64,000 bases of DNA from the NCBI GenBank assembly GCA_020429915.1, contig JAGQKV010000011.1, positions 1 through 64,000 of the forward strand. Reading direction: 5' to 3'. Under the pieces are notes generated by a model. The model saw only the letters and a list, made by a program, of their open reading frames with translations, had not been told where the DNA came from and ran no database searches. The stretch is from Candidatus Omnitrophota bacterium (GTDB lineage Bacteria; Omnitrophota; Gorgyraeia; Zapsychrales; Zapsychraceae). Both the position numbers and the translations under genes were made by a program. Of this stretch, positions 50,550 to 59,091 are shown one piece after another (the stretch's first letter is position 1; each line of letters begins with the position of its first letter).

Positions 50550-51563
50550 CTAGCGGGTGTCCTCGTTCATGCGCTTCCGGAGTTGATAGACAATTCCGCC
50601 GGCAAAAGCCGATTTGGGAAGCATGAATTTGCGGGCCGAGACCGTGATGGCCGTCTCCCCCGCTTCGGTTTCGGTGATGTCGAAACGGACATCATGACCA
50701 TCAATCTTGGCGGCCAGGTATCCCTTCTCGCGGTGCTGTTTCTTCAATGCGCCCCGCTCGGCGATGAATTCCCGGCAAAAATCGAAGGCCTTGTCCCTGC
50801 TCATACGCGTGGCCAACACCGAATCGTCGTCCGCCACCATGATGCCCAGGATCCCGGCCGGGAGAAATCCGACGCCGAGCACGGCGGCCGCCGCGTATAT
50901 CCCCGCACTCTTAATGGCCGTGGGGCCCATCGCATGGACGATCAGCACCGTCATCAATTTCTCAAAACTGTCGACATCGCGGATCACCTTGTCCTTCAGC
51001 GGGATATCGTAAACCTGGATCACCGGGGTCTCGCCTTTGCTGAAATCCTTGACCACCACCTGCTCGACATTGAGCCGCAGCTCCTGTATGAAGAATTTGG
51101 GCTTCTTCACCTTCTTAACCGGCTTATCCTCTTTAGCCGGCGGGTCTTTTCCGCTCTGTGCGATCTTCAGGGCGTCGACATTCAACTTCTTATCGGCATT
51201 TTTAATAATCACCAGCTCCTTCATATTGATGACCACGGCGGACATTGCCAGCCGGCCGGTCAGCATCCGCCACGGGTTCAGGCGCACACTGACTTCCGGG
51301 ACGTCGAGCATAACCTCATCGGGAAAACCATCGGGATTGTAGAGCTTGAAGCCTTTGATGGCCATACGCTGGCGCACAAGACTCAGAGAAATGCGACCGA
51401 CCTCCAGGCGGGCTCCAATGACTTTGGGGCCGAGTCCGATCAGCAATTGTTTAAGGAAGAAATTTTTGAGGCCTCCCAGGAGGAGAAGGAGGGCCAAGAC
51501 GACAGCAGCCAATTGCAGGATCTGCTGATAATTCCATCGTTTTGGACGACCGGGCGTCTTCAT
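50550..51563 (-). CDS. AsmA/DUF748-like membrane-anchored protein
   Basis: 337 residues. One anchor at about 18-34, then ARLEVGRISLSLVRQRMAIK and GFKLYNPDGF, the usual start of AsmA-like beta-groove proteins that handle lipid in the periplasm. A highly charged Lys-rich segment at 137-157 (DKPVKKVKKPKFFIQ) and a glycine-rich hydrophobic stretch at about 222-242. Upstream of exbB by 205 bases; cotranscription is possible. An AGGAGGA site precedes the ATG. Function is inferred only from family. Confidence 0.68.
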   Translation of the reverse strand: MKTPGRPKRWNYQQILQLAAVVLALLLLLGGLKNFFLKQLLIGLGPKVIGARLEVGRISLSLVRQRMAIKGFKLYNPDGFPDEVMLDVPEVSVRLNPWRMLTGRLAMSAVVINMKELVIIKNADKKLNVDALKIAQSGKDPPAKEDKPVKKVKKPKFFIQELRLNVEQVVVKDFSKGETPVIQVYDIPLKDKVIRDVDSFEKLMTVLIVHAMGPTAIKSAGIYAAAAVLGVGFLPAGILGIMVADDDSVLATRMSRDKAFDFCREFIAERGALKKQHREKGYLAAKIDGHDVRFDITETEAGETAITVSARKFMLPKSAFAGGIVYQLRKRMNEDTR

Positions 51564-51582
51564 TCCGTTCCTCCTGAAAGAA

Positions 51583-51618
51583 GGGGGCAGATCCGCTCAC
51601 GCGAGTGAATCTGCCCCC
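51583..51618 (-). terminator. Perfect 10-bp hairpin after DUF3332 gene
   Basis: GGGGGCAGAT (51583-51592) pairs with ATCTGCCCCC (51609-51618), with an inner CTC/GAG pairing. On the minus strand it begins 25 bases past the stop at 51644 and is followed by TTCTTTC, which is a modest U-rich tail. It should terminate the DUF3332 transcript. Confidence 0.6.
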
Positions 51619-51643
51619 GGGAATGCACAGGTTCGGGTCGTAT

Positions 51644-52180
51644 CTATTTCAGAAGCTGTTGCTTCAGGCCCTCAAACTGGTCGGCATTGATGCTCTTGAC
51701 CATTTGGATCTGGTCGTTGTAAAGCGCCAAATCACCGTTGTCTCCGCGAACGGATGAGGACAGGATATTACCTTCGGCATCTTTGGCGATAACCGCGGCA
51801 TCCGTCCGCTCAAGGATAATCGTTTCGGTGGTTCCATCGGCATTGCTCGCCGTAACGGTAATAGCATCGGATTTCTCGTCGTACGACATCACCAGCTTGT
51901 CACCGTCGGTGCTGACGAATTTCTTCGGACCGTTGGGATTATAAACGATCGGATTTTCGTCAGTCCAGAACTCGATGGAGTTGAAAATGACGGCGTCACA
52001 CCAGGTCGCGATTCCGTAAATCGGCAGAATGGCAACGACCAGGAATACCAACTCATCCGCCCACTTGTCGCTTTGTGACCGGTGCGCATCATAAACCTTT
52101 CGGGTCAGGTTGAAAGAACCTGTACATCCGATGCTGGTTGTGACGGTTAACACCAGTAATAACGCGATGACCTTTTTCAA
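51644..52180 (-). CDS. DUF3332 lipoprotein
   Basis: 178 residues starting at TTG 52180, fixed by AAGGAGG 6 bases upstream. Lipobox TSIGC at about residues 15-19, then TGSFNLTRKVYDAH, the conserved start of DUF3332, a hydrophobic helix (ELVFLVVAILPIYGIATW), and a beta-rich C-terminus. The family is uncharacterised and found in diderms. Promoter and terminator frame it as a monocistronic gene. Confidence 0.82.
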   Translation of the reverse strand: MKKVIALLLVLTVTTSIGCTGSFNLTRKVYDAHRSQSDKWADELVFLVVAILPIYGIATWCDAVIFNSIEFWTDENPIVYNPNGPKKFVSTDGDKLVMSYDEKSDAITVTASNADGTTETIILERTDAAVIAKDAEGNILSSSVRGDNGDLALYNDQIQMVKSINADQFEGLKQQLLK

Positions 52181-52218
52181 AGCTTCCTCCTTGCTTTGGG
52201 TTAATAAAATTTATCCCC

Positions 52219-52245
52219 ATTATACCACAAAAGGGTTTTTGGCAA
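52219..52245 (-). promoter_or_regulatory. Promoter for DUF3332 gene
   Basis: Minus strand TTGCCA (52240-52245), 15-base spacer, perfect TATAAT (52219-52224). It lies just after the TrmH stop and 39 bases before the TTG start. Confidence 0.6.
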
Positions 52246-52251
52246 CCTCCT

Positions 52252-53022
52252 TCACAGAGTTTTTTGGCGTCGGGCTTCGTAAATCAGGATCGACGCGCTG
52301 ACCGTCACGTTAAGCGAGGACGCGGCGCCCTGCATGGGAATCCTGACACGGTGGTCGCTGCGCCGGGTCCAGAAGTCGGACACGCCGGCGTGCTCGTTGC
52401 CCACAATGATCGCCGTCGGCCCGCGCATATCCACGGCGGTATATTCTTCGGCGGCATGGGCCGATGCCGACAGAATGGCGCACCCGCGTTCACGCAAATA
52501 GACGTAGGTTTGTTCGGACGTAGCCGCCGTTACGGGGACCGTAAAGACGGTACCGATACTGGAGCGCACCACATGCTGATTGTACAGGTCGGTCTTCCCG
52601 TCGCACAGGATGACGGCGGCCACCCCGGCTCCGTCCGCGGTCCGCAGCACCGCCCCCAGATTGCCGGGCTTCTCCACCGCCTCCAGAACCACCACCGTGG
52701 CATCCCCCGGGACGGACACATCGGCCAATGCCAGCGGCTCGGGCCGACACACGGCCAGGATGCCCTTCAGGCGGGAACCGAAGGCCATGGCGGCAAAAAC
52801 GTCGCGGGGGACCTCGGTCACCGGAATATTTTCCGGAATTCCGGACTCGGGTTGAAAGATCTCCGGGCAAAGATACATGGCGTCCACACGGACCCCGGCC
52901 TTTAAAGCCCGTGAGACTTCAGGCCAACCTTCGACGATCACTTGGCCGGTCTTGCGGCGATAGGCGCGGGTGCGCAACCGTTTGACGCCCTGGACCGCAT
53001 CCGTCCATAAATGCTCGGGCAT
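52252..53022 (-). CDS. SpoU/TrmH-family RNA 2'-O-methyltransferase
   Basis: 256 residues. An N-terminal substrate-binding part (GVKRLRTRAYRRKTGQVIVEG) precedes a SPOUT knot domain with the three motifs: EKPGNLGAVLRTADGAG, IIVGNEHAGV, and MQGAASSLNVTVSASILIYEA. It methylates a ribose 2'-OH in rRNA or tRNA; the target is not shown by sequence. AAAGGAGG lies before the ATG. Confidence 0.92.
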   Translation of the reverse strand: MPEHLWTDAVQGVKRLRTRAYRRKTGQVIVEGWPEVSRALKAGVRVDAMYLCPEIFQPESGIPENIPVTEVPRDVFAAMAFGSRLKGILAVCRPEPLALADVSVPGDATVVVLEAVEKPGNLGAVLRTADGAGVAAVILCDGKTDLYNQHVVRSSIGTVFTVPVTAATSEQTYVYLRERGCAILSASAHAAEEYTAVDMRGPTAIIVGNEHAGVSDFWTRRSDHRVRIPMQGAASSLNVTVSASILIYEARRQKTL

Positions 53023-53157
53023 ATTCCCTCCTTTGTCCGGTTAGTCTTGGTCAGGCGGGCTCATCATACCGTAAACCACGAAGACGGGCAAGCCTCGGAC
53101 GCCGGTCTGATCGTATGTCGATACCATTCTATATCTTACGCTCTTACGGATGGGCGG

Positions 53158-53313
53158 TCAGCCGGCGGACGGGACGGGATCCGGTTCGGGGACGGTCAGG
53201 GGGACTGCCTGACGGCGGCCGCGGCGCGCGGCCAGGTGAATGCACAATTCGCCGATGAGTAATCCGGCCGTCAGACCGATGATACCGCACAGGATGAAAA
53301 AGAGGATCGTCAT
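53158..53313 (-). CDS. 51-residue membrane protein
   Basis: ATG at 53313 with AAGG 6 bases upstream. One hydrophobic helix (TILFFILCGIIGLTAGLLIG, residues 2-21), then a short basic stretch (ARRGRRQ) and a Pro-rich tail (VPEPDPVPSAG). No family. It lies between the ROK and TrmH genes in the same direction. Confidence 0.45.
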   Translation of the reverse strand: MTILFFILCGIIGLTAGLLIGELCIHLAARRGRRQAVPLTVPEPDPVPSAG

Positions 53314-53429
53314 GATGTACCTTACCTGGATGTCGTTTCCGTGGGATCTTGACTACAGGATGTAGTATGCCGGACCAATGTAAAATTTCGGTGAAGGTCC
53401 GGAAAAATCTGGGAAATATCCGCGGAAGG

Positions 53430-54782
53430 CTAAACCGCCGGCACGTGGGAGACAAACAGCGCCTTGCGCTTTCCCCATGAAGAATAGAGCCGGAAAGCCT
53501 CTTCCAGCGAAAGGATTTTGATCTCGGTTCCGTTCTGCAAGAGAAAATCGCGACCTTCCCGGGTCAACCGGATACGCCGGTCCTTTTGGGCGACGATCAG
53601 CATCTTCGTTTTCTTACGGCAGATCAGGGTCAGCAACGCCGCGTCCAGCGTGCTCTTCTGGTAGTAATTCTTAAACTCGACCCGTCCGTTGACCTGGCGC
53701 ACCTTGCCGTCGGCCCGGATGTAAAAATCCCGGTGCATGACGAGCTCGTCCAACAGGATCTTTCCGCGTTGAAGCGTTACGTGCGGATACAGCTTGGACT
53801 TGAGTGCCGGATCCGTTTTCAGGGAATCCTTCAGGAATGCCACCGCCCCCAAGATCACCGCGTCGTCACCCAGTTGCGACGGGACGATCCGGCAGGCGTC
53901 GATGCCGGAGAGAAAAGGATTGGCCCCTGACCGCCGCCGGACGCGCGGTAATATGTAGTCCCCGCAGGCCTCGATCAAACCGCCACCCAGGATGATCAGT
54001 TCCGGATTGAAAATATGCCGCATGGAAATGCAGGCATTGCCCAACGTTTTACAGACGTCATTGACGACACGCATAACGACCCGATCCTTTTTAGCCAGTG
54101 CCTGGGCGATAATCTTGCTCTTGATCTGATCCGTCCGGTCGCCCAGCATCTCGCCGACCACGGATTTCTCACCTTTCTCGATCGCGGCGCGGATTTCCCG
54201 CTCGACGGCCCGCCGGCTGGCCAGCCCCTCGATCGTACCCGGCAGCCCCGCATTCATACACGCGCTGCTCTGGTCGATGATCACGTGACCGAGCTCGCCC
54301 GCCACGCCCTGCTCACCGATCAGCAGTTTTCCGTCCAGAATGATGCCGCCGCCGACCCCGGTTCCGGGGAATAACCCGATGATATTATTGCATCGCTGCC
54401 CGGCGCCCAACCATTGTTCACCGAGCAATCCCAGATTGACGTCGTTCCCGAGGATGACCCTCACTCCGAAATACTTGGACAGACGCTGCGCCAGCGGAAA
54501 TCCGGCCAGCTGAATGTTCGGGGTGCGCAGGATATCGATTTGGTTGGGCATCACGATCCCGGGGATGCCCATGCCGATTCCCGCCAGCTCGTCAGGCGTG
54601 ACATCGTTGTCGGAAAACAGCCCGCTCAGATGATTGCGGATCTCCTCATATATGCGCTGCGGACGCGCGCCCTGGGGGGTGGGGCATTTTTTTCGCGCCA
54701 TCACCTTTCCGCGCCCGTCGACCAACGCCGCCAATATTTTGGTGCCTCCGACATCCACTCCGCAAAAAATTTTATTCGCCAT
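53430..54782 (-). CDS. ROK-family sugar kinase fused to an Mth938-like domain
   Basis: 450 residues against about 310 for a normal ROK. The kinase part (1-318) has phosphate-binding FCGVDVGGTKILAAL, GIGMGIPG, NDVNLGLLGEQWLGAG and PGTGVGGG. The usual ROK zinc motif CxCGxxGCxE reads ACMNAGLPGTIE, losing most Cys. Residues about 333-450 match the Mth938/AAMDC fold: GKILLDELVMHRDFYIRADG, then VAQKDRRIRLTREGRDFL and LSLEEAFRLYSSW, ending FVSHV. Substrate and reason for the fusion are unknown. It lies 28 bases after the phosphoesterase-HD gene. Confidence 0.78.
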   Translation of the reverse strand: MANKIFCGVDVGGTKILAALVDGRGKVMARKKCPTPQGARPQRIYEEIRNHLSGLFSDNDVTPDELAGIGMGIPGIVMPNQIDILRTPNIQLAGFPLAQRLSKYFGVRVILGNDVNLGLLGEQWLGAGQRCNNIIGLFPGTGVGGGIILDGKLLIGEQGVAGELGHVIIDQSSACMNAGLPGTIEGLASRRAVEREIRAAIEKGEKSVVGEMLGDRTDQIKSKIIAQALAKKDRVVMRVVNDVCKTLGNACISMRHIFNPELIILGGGLIEACGDYILPRVRRRSGANPFLSGIDACRIVPSQLGDDAVILGAVAFLKDSLKTDPALKSKLYPHVTLQRGKILLDELVMHRDFYIRADGKVRQVNGRVEFKNYYQKSTLDAALLTLICRKKTKMLIVAQKDRRIRLTREGRDFLLQNGTEIKILSLEEAFRLYSSWGKRKALFVSHVPAV

Positions 54783-54809
54783 GTCCTGTCCTTGGTTAGT
54801 ACCGCCTGT

Positions 54810-56174
54810 CTATCCGCGTACGGCGGACGGCTTCCAGTTAATGGTAATGTTTTTTCCAAAAATGTCGCGGAACAGGTCGGCCTTCTTCAAGGCCGCCTCC
54901 TTTTCCACTTCGGAAAAGTCATCCGCGTCGATATTCAACGCGACGGCATCTTTACGGACGGCACAGTGCACATCGTCCACCGCACTGATGCGCCGCCGGT
55001 CGAGGCCATCGGCAATCCGCAGAATCGCCGCAAGTTTTTTCAAAGCCGTCTGCCGCTCCTCCGGCAGGTCCGCATAATACTTATGCGATTCCCGCGGGAG
55101 ACTGCGCCGATGGTAGCGCGCAACCAGAGCGACGATGACCTTCTCTTCTCTGGTCAAAGGCAGCCGGAAGGATCTCAAGATAATATCCCGCGCTGTCTTG
55201 TGATGCCGCAAACGCCCCTTGATCCACCCGATATCATGCAATAACGAAGCCGATTGCAGCAGGAGCCGGTTACGCTCGGACAGTTGATGCAAATCCTGCA
55301 AATCATCATACATCCGCAACGCGATCCTGGTGACTTGATGCGAATGCTGTTTTTCATACGAATACGAACGGGCCAACTTGACGACCTCTTTCAAAACCTC
55401 CGTGTCACCGCTGTCCCGACGCCGGCCGTCCAGAATATCGTCCAGATGGCGCGCCTTTTCAATCGACTCGCATACATCCTTGGGAAATCCTTCGCTGCGC
55501 ATCTTGCGGATCACCTTCGTCACATCATAGGCGACACGCATATTCCGTACCGCGATCCCGGCCGGGCTCTGTTCCAGGATAACATAAGAAGCCGCCGGAT
55601 TGCCGTCAAAGGACCGGCCGACGCTGCCGGGATTCACGAAATATTTGCCGGCGATCTTCTTTGAAAAATACTGATGCGTGTGTCCGCAAAGAATAACATC
55701 CTCCTCCACGTTCGCGGCCAATTGCTTAAACCGTTCCGGCGGGGTGTCCGCGGTAAGCGGTTCGTCGACAGCCTCGGGACTGCCGTGCACCAGCAGGAAG
55801 GTGCGCCCCAAAGCCGCGGCCGTGGTTCGCGCCGGCAGCCGGGCAAGATAGTCTTTGTCCTCGCGTTTCAATTGCTTGAACGTCCACTCGAAGGAATACA
55901 TTTTGGAAGGGTCTTTACGCTGGATCCATTTCTTGCGTTTGCGAGGCAGCCGCAAGACATTCAAATCGTAGTTGCCGACGATGGCCTTGGCGACACGCTT
56001 CTTCAACTCCGTGATTACCCGTCGCGGGTACGGGCCGTAGCCGATAAAATCGCCGAGGTACCATATTTCCGAGATGCTCTTGCGGGCGAGGTCTCCCAGC
56101 ACGGCCTCCAGCGCCGGCCAATTAGCGTGGGCGTCGGCGAGAACGGCAATTTTGGGCGGGCTAGTGGTGGGCAT
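54810..56174 (-). CDS. Calcineurin-like phosphoesterase fused to Ppx/GppA-type HD domain
   Basis: 454 residues from ATG 56174. N-terminal YfcE/MJ0936-like phosphoesterase (about 8-220) with metal motifs AVLADAH, GDFIGYGP, GNYD and CGHTHQYF. C-terminal domain (about 280-454) has LLHDIGWIKGRLRHHK then ARYHRRSLPRESHKYY, the same pattern as the C-terminal HD domain of Ppx/GppA. Both phosphohydrolase parts look catalytically intact. It overlaps CHAD by 14 bases and belongs to the polyphosphate operon, so polyphosphate or (p)ppGpp turnover is plausible. Confidence 0.85.
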   Translation of the reverse strand: MPTTSPPKIAVLADAHANWPALEAVLGDLARKSISEIWYLGDFIGYGPYPRRVITELKKRVAKAIVGNYDLNVLRLPRKRKKWIQRKDPSKMYSFEWTFKQLKREDKDYLARLPARTTAAALGRTFLLVHGSPEAVDEPLTADTPPERFKQLAANVEEDVILCGHTHQYFSKKIAGKYFVNPGSVGRSFDGNPAASYVILEQSPAGIAVRNMRVAYDVTKVIRKMRSEGFPKDVCESIEKARHLDDILDGRRRDSGDTEVLKEVVKLARSYSYEKQHSHQVTRIALRMYDDLQDLHQLSERNRLLLQSASLLHDIGWIKGRLRHHKTARDIILRSFRLPLTREEKVIVALVARYHRRSLPRESHKYYADLPEERQTALKKLAAILRIADGLDRRRISAVDDVHCAVRKDAVALNIDADDFSEVEKEAALKKADLFRDIFGKNITINWKPSAVRG

Positions 56175-57057
56175 AAACGAATTCCAGCATTTCCTCAAAA
56201 TGACGGCTTTGCAGCGCGCGATGCCAGCGCTGAACAAAAATGCGGTATCGGCTGTCTCTTACCTTCTTGAGATAATTATATAATACATTAAGACTGTTGC
56301 CCATATCCGAATTCATCTTATAAGCGGCACGGTAACGGCTCAGCATATCCAACCACACGTCGCAGTCATGAATGTCGCCGAGAATCTTGTGGAAGAAATA
56401 GACGCGGCCGATGTACAATTCCAACCGGACATCAAAGTAGGGCCGGATGCCCTCCAGGGTGTAACGCAGATGCTTGGCGCATTTACGCATCTCATGCAAC
56501 TCCGTCTTTTTCTCGGGATAGGGAACGATGACATTATAGGCGAGCAGATGATGCGTGCTTTTCTCCACCCGGCGATGAAAGATATCCATCATCGTGTGGG
56601 CGACCTCGGCGTCGGCCTTCTTCATTTTACGCTCCAGCACACCGACGACCTTGTCGGCGCTCAGCCGAGCCGCATACTTCCTGAGAGCCCTGGAAACCGC
56701 CGGCTGCAGCGCAGCCCGTTGCCGACGCAGATCGGCAAGGAGATCGCGGATGCTCTGACGCTGGACGTCGCTGCGCAATTTGGACTTGTAATCCTGCAAA
56801 AAAAAGAGATACACATCCAGATCACGCAGCTGCGACGCCTCCCGCGCCGTCATTTGAAGCAAACGGTTAAACCGTTTCACGGCGGCCTTGTCGAACAGCA
56901 GCGAGTATGTCTTTAGGGCGTTGCGGAAACGCCGGGCATTGGTCCGCAATTGATGAATGGAGCGCACCGTGCCCTTGTCGCAGGCCGTCCGGTAGTAACG
57001 GTGAAACACGGTGAAATGGCGGTGCAAGGCTTTAAGGGCGATCTTGGCGGGGGACAT
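56161..57057 (-). CDS. CHAD domain protein (polyphosphate-binding)
   Basis: 298 residues, all helix, with the CHAD landmarks: SIHQLRTNARRFRNAL, QLRDLDVYLFFLQ, LHEMRKCAKHLRYTLEG and KILGDIHDCDVWLD, with many Lys, Arg and His for binding polyphosphate. CHAD proteins sit on polyphosphate granules. It starts directly after the ppk1 stop, with GGAG from the ppk1 end as its ribosome site. Confidence 0.93.
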   Translation of the reverse strand: MSPAKIALKALHRHFTVFHRYYRTACDKGTVRSIHQLRTNARRFRNALKTYSLLFDKAAVKRFNRLLQMTAREASQLRDLDVYLFFLQDYKSKLRSDVQRQSIRDLLADLRRQRAALQPAVSRALRKYAARLSADKVVGVLERKMKKADAEVAHTMMDIFHRRVEKSTHHLLAYNVIVPYPEKKTELHEMRKCAKHLRYTLEGIRPYFDVRLELYIGRVYFFHKILGDIHDCDVWLDMLSRYRAAYKMNSDMGNSLNVLYNYLKKVRDSRYRIFVQRWHRALQSRHFEEMLEFVYAHH

Positions 57058-59091
57058 TTACGCTCCGTACAACTTCAGCAGATAATTCTGAAAGCTGAAA
57101 GGAGCGGACTTTGACTTTGGCTTGGCGTACTTCATGTCGGATCCGAGGATCCAGGCCTTTTGGTTGTCCTTCCAGCTGTAATCCATGATGCTCATCAAAT
57201 GCGACTTCAGGTCGGCCTTGTTCACCTCAAACAATAACTCGATGCGCCGGTCGAAATTGCGCATCATCCAGTCCGCGGACCCCATGAAAACCCGCGGACT
57301 ATCGTTGTTGTTGTAAATAAATATCCGGCTATGTTCCAGAAAACGGCCGATGATGCTGCGGACCTCGATATTCTCACTCATACCCTTTACGCCGGGAATC
57401 AGGCAGCAGATACCCCGCACCACCAGCCGGATCTTGACTCCGGCCTTCGATGCCTCGTAAAGCTTATCGACAATCTTCAAATCTTCCAATGAGTTGAATT
57501 TCGCGAAAATCTTTCCGTTGCGGTATTTCTTCTGGAATTTGATTTCGCGCTCGATCAGGGAGACCGTGTAATCGCGCAGGCTGTCCGGAGAGGTTACGAT
57601 GCTATCCCACCGTGCCGGCTGAGAGTAGCCGGTGATGACATTGAAAAGCTCGGAAATATCCCGGGCCACATCGTCATTGGCGGTGAAGTAACCGATGTCG
57701 GTGTAGACGTTGGCCGTAGTTTCATTGTAGTTACCGGTGGAAATATGCACATAGCGTTGGATCCGTCCCTCCTCCTCACGGACGATCAGGGTCATCTTGC
57801 TGTGGACCTTAAGGCCGGGGATACCGTAAATGACGTGGCAGCCGGCTTCTTCAAGCTGGCGTGTCCATTTGATATTGTTGGCCTCGTCGAAACGGGCCTT
57901 GATCTCGACCAGTGTGGTGACCTGCTTGCCGTTGATAGCCGCTTCCTTCAAGGCGTCGATAATAGCCGATCCCTTGTTCGTCCGATACAGGGTCATCTTG
58001 ATCGCCAGGACGTTCGGATCACGCGCGGCGGTCTGAATCAGGTCGACGGTGGGATAGAACGGCTGATAGGGCATATGGATCATCATGTCGTCTTCCTTGA
58101 CCCGTTCAAAAATATGATCGTACTCAATCTTCCGAGGGATAAAGCCTTCATAAGTCAGCCGCGGCAGATCGACATGTCCGAACAATTCAAACAGGAAAGT
58201 CAGATCGAAATTGCTCTTGATTTGGGTCACCTCATCCTGATTGAAATGCAGCCCCTCGCACAACATCGAACGCAACTCAGCGCTGCAGCTCGCCTCAGCC
58301 TCCAGATAAACCGGCTTGGCGAAGGTCCTTTTCTTCACCTGGTCATCGATGGCCTTGAGGATATCGGACGTCAGCTCCTCGTCGCCTTCGATCTCACTAT
58401 CCCGGATAACGCGAAACAGGGAATACTCCGTGACCCGATAACTCTTGAAAAAGTCCGTCAGGTATGTTCGCAAAATATCTTCGATAAGGATGAAGTGGTA
58501 CTCGTCGCGCGGGGACGGCAGGCGTAGCAGGCGTGGGATGTTTTTCGGGACCGGCACAATGGCCAGATGACTCTCCCCTTTGCGCTTGATGTGGACGGCA
58601 AACGACATCGTCTTTGAAGGCAGGACCGGAAAGGGATGCCCCGGGTCCACCGCCATCGGCGTGATGATCGGGAACATCGTGGTCTCAAAGTAATCTTTGA
58701 TAAAGCGTTTTTGGTCCCGCGACAATTCGGCCGGACCGCAAATGAAGATTTTATTCCGGGCCAGCTGCTTCAAAATCTTGTTGGTGTACACATCGTAAAG
58801 GTCGCGGATCATTCCGGCTGATTTTTCCAGAATCATGTCGAGCAGTTCGGTCTGCGAATAACCGTAGTGGGACTTGCGGGTAATCTTTGTCTCAATCAGA
58901 TTCTTCAGCCCGGCCACCCGGACCATGAAGAATTCATCCATGTTGGAAACAAAGATCGCCAAAAACTTGGCCCGCTCCAAGAGCGGATTGGACAGGTCCG
59001 TGGCCTCCTTCAACACACGCTCGTTAAACATCAGCCAGCTGATGTCACGGGGAATGTATTGCTCTCTCTCTGTGGGTTGTGTCTTACTCAT
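57058..59091 (-). CDS. ppk1: Polyphosphate kinase 1
   Basis: 677 residues, full PPK1 length. The N domain opens YIPRDISWLMFNERVLKEA. Catalytic residues of the phospholipase D-like core are kept: phospho-acceptor His430 in GLKVHSKMTLI, with His587 in RFLEHSRIF, ISTGNYN around 450 and SADWMMRNFDRRIE near the end. It makes polyphosphate reversibly from ATP. It overlaps the Ppx/GppA gene by 4 bases, so making and breaking enzymes share a message. Confidence 0.96.
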   Translation of the reverse strand: MSKTQPTEREQYIPRDISWLMFNERVLKEATDLSNPLLERAKFLAIFVSNMDEFFMVRVAGLKNLIETKITRKSHYGYSQTELLDMILEKSAGMIRDLYDVYTNKILKQLARNKIFICGPAELSRDQKRFIKDYFETTMFPIITPMAVDPGHPFPVLPSKTMSFAVHIKRKGESHLAIVPVPKNIPRLLRLPSPRDEYHFILIEDILRTYLTDFFKSYRVTEYSLFRVIRDSEIEGDEELTSDILKAIDDQVKKRTFAKPVYLEAEASCSAELRSMLCEGLHFNQDEVTQIKSNFDLTFLFELFGHVDLPRLTYEGFIPRKIEYDHIFERVKEDDMMIHMPYQPFYPTVDLIQTAARDPNVLAIKMTLYRTNKGSAIIDALKEAAINGKQVTTLVEIKARFDEANNIKWTRQLEEAGCHVIYGIPGLKVHSKMTLIVREEEGRIQRYVHISTGNYNETTANVYTDIGYFTANDDVARDISELFNVITGYSQPARWDSIVTSPDSLRDYTVSLIEREIKFQKKYRNGKIFAKFNSLEDLKIVDKLYEASKAGVKIRLVVRGICCLIPGVKGMSENIEVRSIIGRFLEHSRIFIYNNNDSPRVFMGSADWMMRNFDRRIELLFEVNKADLKSHLMSIMDYSWKDNQKAWILGSDMKYAKPKSKSAPFSFQNYLLKLYGA

